The notes below the pieces were generated by a model, which was given only the letters and a program-made list of their open reading frames with translations, did not search any database and was not told the origin of the DNA. Positions 56,933 to 64,000 of a stretch of 64,000 bases of DNA are shown one piece after another. The number at the start of each line of letters is the position of its first letter. Positions within the stretch are counted from its first letter, which is position 1. The stretch comes from Platynereis dumerilii. Taxonomy: Eukaryota; Annelida; Polychaeta; Phyllodocida; Nereididae. The stretch is taken from contig JAPTHN010000149.1 of the NCBI GenBank assembly GCA_026936325.1, forward strand, positions 248,001 to 312,000. The letters run 5' to 3'. A program made the position numbers and the translations under genes.

Positions 56933-57026
56933 AACGCCGACACTTTTTTCTGTTTGGCGCATGCAAAAAAGTTTCTTAGTATATCCCTGTGTGAGTAGCT
57001 CCGTCTCCTACCATTTGAAGACCTCT

Positions 57027-57051
57027 GGTCTCTGCGCTTCGCGCAGAGACC
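57027..57051. other. Perfect hairpin, 11-bp stem
   Basis: GGTCTCTGCGC is followed by TTC and then its exact inverse complement. It lies near the right end of the copy-5 insert. Confidence 0.7.
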
Positions 57052-57846
57052 TGACGGTCTCCATAATGATTAAGATTGCTTAGATTAACTGGCTTAAAGA
57101 AAAAATGATCCGCAATACACTGCTCAATGCTTTCCGGGATGATTATAACATCATGCCAATTGCAAGAAATGTTGTTTTGAGGATGAAATATGAAACTGAT
57201 ATACTCTGTGTTATTCGATTTCTGGGAAAGTGGTAAACCACCAGTCCTACAAAAAACCAAGGACAACACCTTGTTTAATGGACAGCAGCTGGTCCTGCAT
57301 ACATACAATATATTTGTGAACAGCTTTCTGCGTTACATGGCGGGCAAATAATCTGTAATAGAAATGTCTTGTACAGCAAATTTATAGACCTGTGGAAACC
57401 TGACTGTCACTGTTATGGTTGTGCCAAATGGTGTGTGCTCATGCAGATGACCTGACCATATTGAGGATGGTTGTATCCAACAGGTAGACCGAGCACATCT
57501 CTGAATGCATAGAGTACATGTACGGTACATTTGTTAGTGAAGTGGATGATCTTTGCCATTGAGTCTATGCTAGACATCCTCAACTCACTGCTTGTGGAAG
57601 CATACATTCTGAACCGATGAAATGAAAACATATAGCACCATAACAGGTGGTATTTCAGGTGAATGAGACATTAATGGCTGCAAATGGCTGCCAATTTTCT
57701 TCTACAAAGAGTTACATACAATCAACACAGAAATTATTTGCATGCTTTGATTTTTCATCATATTTCACAGAAAGATGGTAGAATGATAAAAAGAACTGCC
57801 CTATGTTTTAAATTTTAAATTTGGGTGAAAGTTTTTGATCAACGGA

Positions 57847-57962
57847 ATTTCAATGGAAAAGATTTCAACCCATACATGTATGGGTTGAAATCTTTTCCAT
57901 TGAAATGTATGGGTTGAAATCTTTTCCATTGAAATGTATGGGTTGAAATCTTTTCCATTGAA
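57847..57962. repeat. 60-bp perfect palindrome followed by 29-bp tandem repeats
   Basis: Positions 57847-57906 form a perfect palindrome centred on ACATGT. Three exact 29-bp repeats beginning ATGTATGGGTTGAAATC follow (57876-57904, 57905-57933, 57934-57962), the first of which is half of the palindrome. It is absent from the other units. Confidence 0.9.
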
Positions 57963-58544
57963 ATTCCATTGAATTTCACACTCTTATCAAAGATTTTCAC
58001 CCAAATTAAACTCTTGAGTATAGCAAAAAAAGAAGTCAGCCATTCGTATCAGACATATATATAACAACCCCTCTATACTTTAAGTTGTGGTATGTTTTCC
58101 GTTCCTTGGTTGAGAATCCAAGCTCCCACAAAAAGTTTGGATGGGTTTTTTTGCCCAATGGCAGAACATCAGTCCTTTGACTGACAGGCAGTACTGTACC
58201 AGAGTATGATGTGTATAAAGGACTATAAGTACAACCCTGAATGGTTCTTACCCACTAAACACTTAACGTACCTGCCTTCCTTATCACCGAATGTCTGCTG
58301 TTGGCTATTTCTATGACAGGTTGAATGAATAAAATATCCTTCTTATTGTCCAGAGCTAATTGACCAACAGCCATCCATTTAAATTCCAATAGCATAATCG
58401 TAAGTAAAAAAAGAGTATGAGACAAGAAAATATCATACTCTAATATAAATCTATTATGCATGCATGCTTGGAGGCAATAAGTGGCAAAAATAGGGTGTAA
58501 TTTACACCTTTGCTGATAGAGTATCTTCAGAGACATGCTGTTTT

Positions 58545-58727
58545 CTACAAAGGGCCTGCATGCAATGTTGCAGACAGGTCAGGATAATACCACCCTATTA
58601 AAAATGCATGTGGATCATTGGACTGCATGTCTATGGCACTATGTATGTGTAAAAGGTGAAGTGTTGCAGTTGGGCCATGGACCGACGAAGGACAGCTGAT
58701 CATATATGAATGGCCAATGAACCCCAA
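58545..58727 (-). CDS. GFIGHSY ORF, copy 5
   Basis: Paralogue of 7505-7759, 60 codons, the most diverged copy, yet still open from MGFIGHSYMIS to ATLHAGPL. Confidence 0.3.
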   Translation of the reverse strand: MGFIGHSYMISCPSSVHGPTATLHLLHIHSAIDMQSNDPHAFLIGWYYPDLSATLHAGPL

Positions 58728-58965
58728 GGACCCATAGCGCAGGGCCGCAGGGGGTTACATGACTCTCACATCTTTGATAGAGATGCCAGCAGTTCATGAC
58801 TCCGCAGTGACTCCTTACTCATTCTTAAGGCTCAAATTGCATGCAACATGATGGTAACAACATGTCATGCAGCAACCTGTAAACCACTGGCAGTGCTGTA
58901 TACATAGCATCAATGTTACCAACATCATCAGCAGTATTAGCCGTATCAGTAGTTTCGACTAAAAC

Positions 58966-59053
58966 AACAGTGTCAACAGTATCAACAGTGTCAACAGTAT
59001 CAATAGTACCAACAGTGTCAACAGTATCAGCATTATCAACAGTATCAATAGTG
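58966..59053 (+). repeat. 9-bp minisatellite, copy 5
   Basis: Same locus, shorter. The copy 4 counterpart is missing at the foldback insertion site. Confidence 0.85.
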
Positions 59054-59697
59054 CCAACCGTGTCACATTGGCAATAGCATGGCACTGACGGTGTACGTAT
59101 CATAGTATTGACTGATTAAACAGTTTCACCAGTGTCACACGACAATGTTAATTCATCAGTATTGGTTATATGTAGCTATATTGGCTACATGTATGTCTAC
59201 AGACTATCATCAATGTCATTTGTATCAATAGCATCAACCCTTTCAATAAAATGAACAGTATCAGAGCATTAACTGTTTCAATGTTATTGGTAGTACAAAG
59301 AGTACACAGTTGGCTTCAATGACGTTGTGAAAGTAGGACCAACCAAGTTTGCGACTTTGTAACATCGTGCACTCCGCCTACAGCATCAGCAAAATTGCAG
59401 CAGGGTCAACCTGCCCTATCATCTTTGATAAGATAACTTCTCTTCATATGACGGCCTCTTTCCTTTTTGGTTAAAAGGCTACTGAGATGCATCACACGCT
59501 CTTTGCATTATTTAATAAGTCTGAGTGCCATTAAATAATTATGGAAGAGACCACCTACATGATGCAACTACATGGCAGCACTGTACATGCTGTGCATTAC
59601 TTCCTGTTTGATCAAACATTGGTTTAGAGAAAGCAGCTGTTTCAGAAAAGTCAGTTCATATAAAATCAAATTGCTGTCAGCTATGAAAAAAATATTT

Positions 59698-59937
59698 CTA
59701 AGAAATTAGTACCTGACTCTGCCACATATTCTTAAGTTCTGACAGTGTTTCAAGGGGCCCTGTTACAAAATAGCAAGCTGGATTATCTTGTTTAGCATGG
59801 TTTGGCATTGACGGTTTGTTGTAATCACCTGCCTCGAACCTCAGGTCAGCAGAGTGCACCAATTTAATTGTGAACTCCATGTCTACGGTTGTGAGACCAT
59901 GCACCTGCTCCAAGTCATGAAAAATCAACTCAGACAT
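59698..59937 (-). CDS. MSEL-type ORF, copy 5
   Basis: The most diverged paralogue: MSELIFHDLEQVHGLTTVDM and later AGDYNKPSMPNHAKQDNP. It has both the GPLETLS segment and the ELKNMWQSQ end followed by GTACTAAT, so it probably shows the ancestral exon layout. Confidence 0.42.
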   Translation of the reverse strand: MSELIFHDLEQVHGLTTVDMEFTIKLVHSADLRFEAGDYNKPSMPNHAKQDNPACYFVTGPLETLSELKNMWQSQVLIS

Positions 59938-59944
59938 TAAAGAA

Positions 59945-60514
59945 TCCTTTGGGTAAATTCAAAGATTTCACTTTATCATAAAAAAGGCTGTCATCTTGGA
60001 TAACAGCACAATGTAATATGAATAAATTGGGACATTTGGCGAGTCTTTTTCACAAAAAGAAAAGACCAGTTGATCTACACTGTGCAAGCTCTTCAATGGG
60101 TAATAATGCCAAGTTGCTGACTGCCACATTATATTTCTGCTTCCAAGTGACCCAGTTTCTAAAAATGCCTGATTTGGTTTTCCTTTCTGTTCGGGAGTTA
60201 TTTCAAGATCACGATCGCATTTATTTTAATGAAATAATATTAGAAAAAAGTTTAGGTTGTTGCAACCACAACCTGTCTGGTCACACTTGTTACAGGGGTA
60301 AGTTGGCAAAAACAAACAGAGACCTTAAATGTAAATATGTTGTTAACTGTCAGCCTTCATATATACGAATGTCACACATTAAAGTCTGCTAAGCTAAGGT
60401 GCAAGAAATCAGAATTATTCTACACAATGCTATACATGACATTATAAGGATTGAAATGGTGTTGCAGACAGAAAAAGTGCAGCATCACAACTTCGTGCTA
60501 GGTCTTAAAAATTT
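59945..60514. repeat. Transition from main array to short-unit array
   Basis: Copy 5 sequence passes through a TAATATGAATAAATTGGGAC block that recurs in each short unit. A 124-codon plus ORF (60018-60392) covers this stretch but has no recognisable domain and no repeat support. Confidence 0.4.
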
Positions 60515-61944
60515 GAGATGCATCACGCACTCTTTGCATTATTTAATCATAAGTCTGGTGCCATTACAGAATTAGGGAAGACACCACCTGCTCCTGGACA
60601 TGAAAAGTCAACATAGAAGGATAATTTAAGCATAAGTGAATCTTGAGTTTTTCATGGCATACCCTTAATCCATTGAAGGCCATATGATATGCAGTGAAGC
60701 ACAAAAATTGATGACGCCAGCCTTTGTCAGTGGAACACTGTATTAAATCTGTTGAAATCTTTAATAAAAAGACACAAAGATATGTGATTCTCAGGTGTGC
60801 CTTTTTGGACATCACAAGCCTCGCTGGTTAATTTATTTTCAACTTCAGTATTCCACATTCACTGGACTCTCACGCAGGGTCACACAAAGAAACTGTTTAC
60901 AATATATGTTGTTTTAATTAATCCAGCTCCCCTGAAAATGACTATTCCAACATTTTTCTTACAACTAGCAGATGCTATTATCATGCACCATGACTAGCTG
61001 TCATTTTTGTGCTCAACTTATGAGCAACATCAACTAGTGAAAAAGGAAGAAAAAAGAAAAGAAGGGGAGGTTGTATGAGTAGCCCTCACATTGCCCAATG
61101 CCCAACCACCCTGTTGGGAGCATCTTGAATTTTCCTGAGTGGCTAAGGGTTACTGGGGGACCAGAAGGGGAACTAAGGTCTGTGGATATTATGACCCAAT
61201 GGGGAGACCTATCTGGTTTAGGCTGACCTTGTAGGAGTTGGTTGCAAAAAAGAGACAGAGAGCGTTTGGGTAATGTCAGGCTGGCGATATGAGATGGTTG
61301 CAATCAATCGACCTTTTGTATATTTCTCTAATTTTTTCTTCAGCTCTTTACTGAGTCTCCTGGGAATGCAGGCTTACATGGAAGACCCTGAAGTACCCTT
61401 CACTATCCCTCCGCCCTTATTGAGCTGCAGGCACAAACATTGCATTATGTGCTACTGCTTGAAGATGATGCCTTGGCCAGAATAAGCTATTGGTATGATA
61501 CTATGATAAGCAAAATGGCCAGTTTAGTTTTCTTCTCCTTCTCTATTTGTACAAGTCGAAAGGACTCGAAGACTGTTTGGTTTAATTTAACCTTTTTCAT
61601 CATCTTTCAGCATAGCATGATGAATGCGTTTAATGAGGTCTTTGACCATTGAGCACCTTCCAGGGATTAGAAAAGTTCTACATCTTGATAAATCAGTGGA
61701 TTTATGTACCTGCCTGTGTCTATCTGTGGGCAATGAATCCTTATGACACAATAAGCTAATATTGGTTTGTGGAGCATGATATAGAAACACATATCTTCAC
61801 ATGCACAACATCAAAACTTCAAGATGTTATTCAGCATCAAGAGGAACTGCATCTTCCACTAAAGGCAGTATGATTGACCTGCCTTATCATCTTTGATAAG
61901 ATTATGTCACTTCATAAGACCTCTTATCGTTTATATTAAAAAGC
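60515..61944. repeat. Short tandem unit B (about 1.4 kb)
   Basis: It begins with a decayed form of the GAGATGCATCACACGCTCTTT block of the main units. It then adds sequence not found there: an AATCCAGC block near 60920, a CACCCTGTTGGGAGCATC block near 61110 and the exon remnant at 61344-61504. Confidence 0.6.
61344..61504 (+). pseudogene. PGAP4/TMEM246-like glycosyltransferase exon remnant
   Basis: A strong acceptor (TCTCTAATTTTTTCTTCAG) precedes a plus frame reading LFTESPGNAGLHGRP, one TGA stop, then STLHYPSALIELQAQ and TLHYVLLLEDDALARISYW. YVLLLEDDAL resembles the EDD (DXD-like) metal site of PGAP4 glycosyltransferases, which act in the Golgi on GPI anchors; human PGAP4 has DYVLMVEDDAV preceded by a similar DY...L...LQ spacing. 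Short unit C near 62708 keeps the first half in the same frame with Trp in place of the stop. No other PGAP4 parts are found, so this is a decayed single exon at best. Other EDD-type glycosyltransferases remain possible. Confidence 0.35.
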
Positions 61945-63308
61945 TCATAAGATGCGTCTCACGCCTTTTGCGTTTATCGATCATAAGTCTTAGTGCCATT
62001 ATATATAATTAGGGAAGAGACCACCTGCTTCTCGACACAGAAAGTCAACACAGAGTGGCATTAATGAATCCTTTGGGTTAATTTATAGAAACCCTTAATT
62101 CTTGGAATGGACAATTGAATACAATGATACTGCCTGTGCTTTGTTATTGGAATAAAATTGGGAAATTTGTTGAGACTTTATATGGGGGAAAAAGACATAA
62201 GATTTAATGTTCAACATCAGTATTGTTCATTGTGAAAAATCAAAGAAGCTGGTTACCATATCAGCATTTATATTTCAGTTAATCCAGCTTCAATGAAAAT
62301 GAATATCTCAATAATTTTCCCCAAAATTGGTTGATGTCTTCATCATGCACAATGACTAGCTCAACATTTTTGTGCTCAGGTTATGAGCAAGATCCAATAA
62401 TGATTTCTTTTATGAAAAGGGGAAGAAAAAAAAAGGTGAGGTTGTATAAGTAGCTCTCAAATTGCCCAACCACCCTGTTGGGAGCATCCTGAATTCCCCT
62501 GGGTGGCTAAGGGTTACTGGTGGCTGGTTGGAGATCCGTGGATATTACGATTCAATGGGGAGACCTGTCTGGTTTTAGCAGACCTTGTAGGGGTTTGGTG
62601 GACAAAAAAAACAGACAAAGGTCATTGGGAGTGATGTTAGGCTGGTTGATGGAGATATGAGGTGGGAACAATAAATAGACCTTTTGTATTTTTCGTCTGC
62701 CCTTCACTGAGTCTCCTGAGCATATAGGGTTAAATGGAAGGCCCTGGAGTACCCTTCACAACACATCTGCCCTCCTTCAGCTGTGAGGACATATATACTG
62801 TATCTCCCGTTAGTCGAAGATGATATAGTATTATGAATTGACCTAGATGTTTCCATGAAAAGCAGTTGGTCAGTTTATTTTAAGCCATGTGTTGTTTTCT
62901 TCTACATTTGCACCTGGATGGAAGGCAGGTGGGATTGGTAGATTATTGGGTTTAACGATTTTCTATTAATTCTGAGATGTTCATGGTATTTCAGCATAGA
63001 ATGATGGAGGCGTCACTCTTCGCCATTTTAGCGAGGTCTTTGAGTAAAACCCTCTTCTTGAAAACCAATGCATTCATCTGTTAGTGTCTATCTGTATGTA
63101 GCTGAAAAGGACATAATGTTGATGGACATCGCTGCGAAGAACAGCATACAACCCCAAGAGCACACAATAGTCGACTAAAGTTGGATCGTTATTGATACAA
63201 TTTTCTGGTATTTGTAGTAATATAGTGCGATATGATTGACTTGCGCTATCATCTTTGATAAGATTACTTCGCTTCATATGACAACCTCTTATCGTTTATA
63301 TTAAAGGC
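61945..63308. repeat. Short tandem unit C (about 1.4 kb)
   Basis: Same order of blocks as unit B, with decayed counterparts near 61950, 62280, 62470 and 62705. Divergence from B is high, so this array is older than the main-unit duplications. Confidence 0.6.
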
Positions 63309-64000
63309 TCCTCAGATGCAGCTCACGCCCTTTGCATTAATTAATCATAAGTCTGAGTGCCATTACATAATTAGGGATGAGACCACCTGCTCCTGGACAT
63401 GAAAAGTCAACACAGATGGCCATTAATGAATCCTTGGGCTTAAGTTATAGATACCCTTAATCCTCTAAAGGCTATAAATAGTGATAACAATGATACTGTC
63501 AGTGCTTTGTAATTGGAATAAAATTGGGACGTTTGTTGAGACCTTTTATGAACAAGAAAAGTACCCTTAGAAAAGGGTACTGTATCGATCTTATCATGAA
63601 CCTGAGGGTATTTTGCATGTAATAAAAGGTTTTCACGTCTTAAAGTAGGCATTTCTATGAAATAAATACACTTTGAAATATTCCGAAGCCCCTCCCCTTG
63701 TTTCATGAAAATATTACAAAGCTAAGGATGTGTAAAAAAAAATAATTGTATGTAAAACTACCTGTTTGGATATTAGTTTGTTAATTGCTACATGCATAGT
63801 GTACATGACTATATGTTTTACAGAACTAATAGTGAGATATCAAACCTGAAAAGTCCCCCCCCCCCAAAAAAAAAAAAACATCATGAATCTGCCACTGGTT
63901 TGCTGTGTTCACTGGAACTTTGCATCATTGCAGCGTAATGCGTGGAAGAGGTGCTTACGAAGTTAATATTACAAATAGAGCAAAATGAATAAGCACATTG
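63309..64000. repeat. Short tandem unit D (partial)
   Basis: Starts with the same AGATGCAGCTCACGCCCTTT block and follows units B and C until about 63550. It then ends in A- and C-tracts (63857-63880) and leaves the window. No gene is seen. Confidence 0.5.

Larger units (their letters stand above)
56128..57062. mobile_element. Copy-5-only insert of unknown class
   Basis: About 935 bp separate unit sequences that are adjacent in copies 1, 3 and 4 (...GCAGATAT and ATGATTAAGATTGCTT). The ends carry short inverted GAGACCGTC / GACGGTCTC. The insert contains the hAT MITE, a cluster of TGACGTCA sites and a perfect hairpin. No coding is seen. Confidence 0.4.
51842..59940. repeat. Tandem unit copy 5 (most diverged)
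   Basis: Fifth copy. It is closest to copies 2 and 4 on the left and diverges toward the right. It carries an extra insert (about 56128-57062) holding a hAT-type MITE, and a palindrome with tandem repeats at 57847-57962. The right end passes into a decayed array of shorter units. Confidence 0.85.

Noticed and set aside
60018-60392. 124-codon plus-strand ORF as a gene
   Set aside because: It has no domain, no repeat conservation and no splice or promoter evidence, and it spans a repeat boundary.

Overview
The window is AT-rich animal DNA with no bacterial-type operons. It carries tRNA-derived SINEs, an APE-type LINE, Tc1/mariner-, piggyBac- and hAT-type DNA elements and short exon-like ORFs with splice-like borders. 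The mix fits a marine invertebrate, perhaps an echinoderm, hemichordate or cephalochordate, but no gene here settles the species.

The main structure is a head-to-tail array of five copies of a unit of about 6.9 kb, at roughly 2575-9475, 9476-19816, 19817-31876, 31877-51841 and 51842-59940. Copies 2-5 look longer because elements inserted into them: two nested or simple TA-flanked DNA transposons (copy 2), a complete-looking two-ORF LINE and a TTAA-flanked MITE (copy 3), a 13 kb TA-flanked foldback element that itself carries a gag-bearing retroelement fossil (copy 4), and a small insert with a hAT MITE (copy 5). All five copies hold the same tRNA-SINE at the same site with the same 12-bp target duplication, so that SINE predates the amplification. 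The other insertions are private to one copy and came later. The copies are mosaics: copy 1 right half and copy 2 left part recur as copy 3 right half and copy 4 left part at an offset of about 22.4 kb, and copy 4 has a visible recombination seam near 33067.

The unit holds short ORFs, mostly on the minus strand, that recur in several copies and sometimes have splice-like borders. I do not recognise the protein family. Some copies look like pseudogenes. Right of copy 5 (about 59945-64000) a decayed second array of about 1.4 kb units repeats the right end of the main unit and adds new sequence, including a plus-strand exon remnant resembling the EDD region of PGAP4/TMEM246-type glycosyltransferases.

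The most unusual object is the foldback element at 37553-50640. Its two arms of about 2.6 kb are inverted copies of each other. They are built from a roughly 172-bp period, and most periods contain a palindrome matching the RFX-factor X-box (GTTGCCATGGCAAC-like). The first 2.5 kb of the window is unique sequence in which I support no gene.
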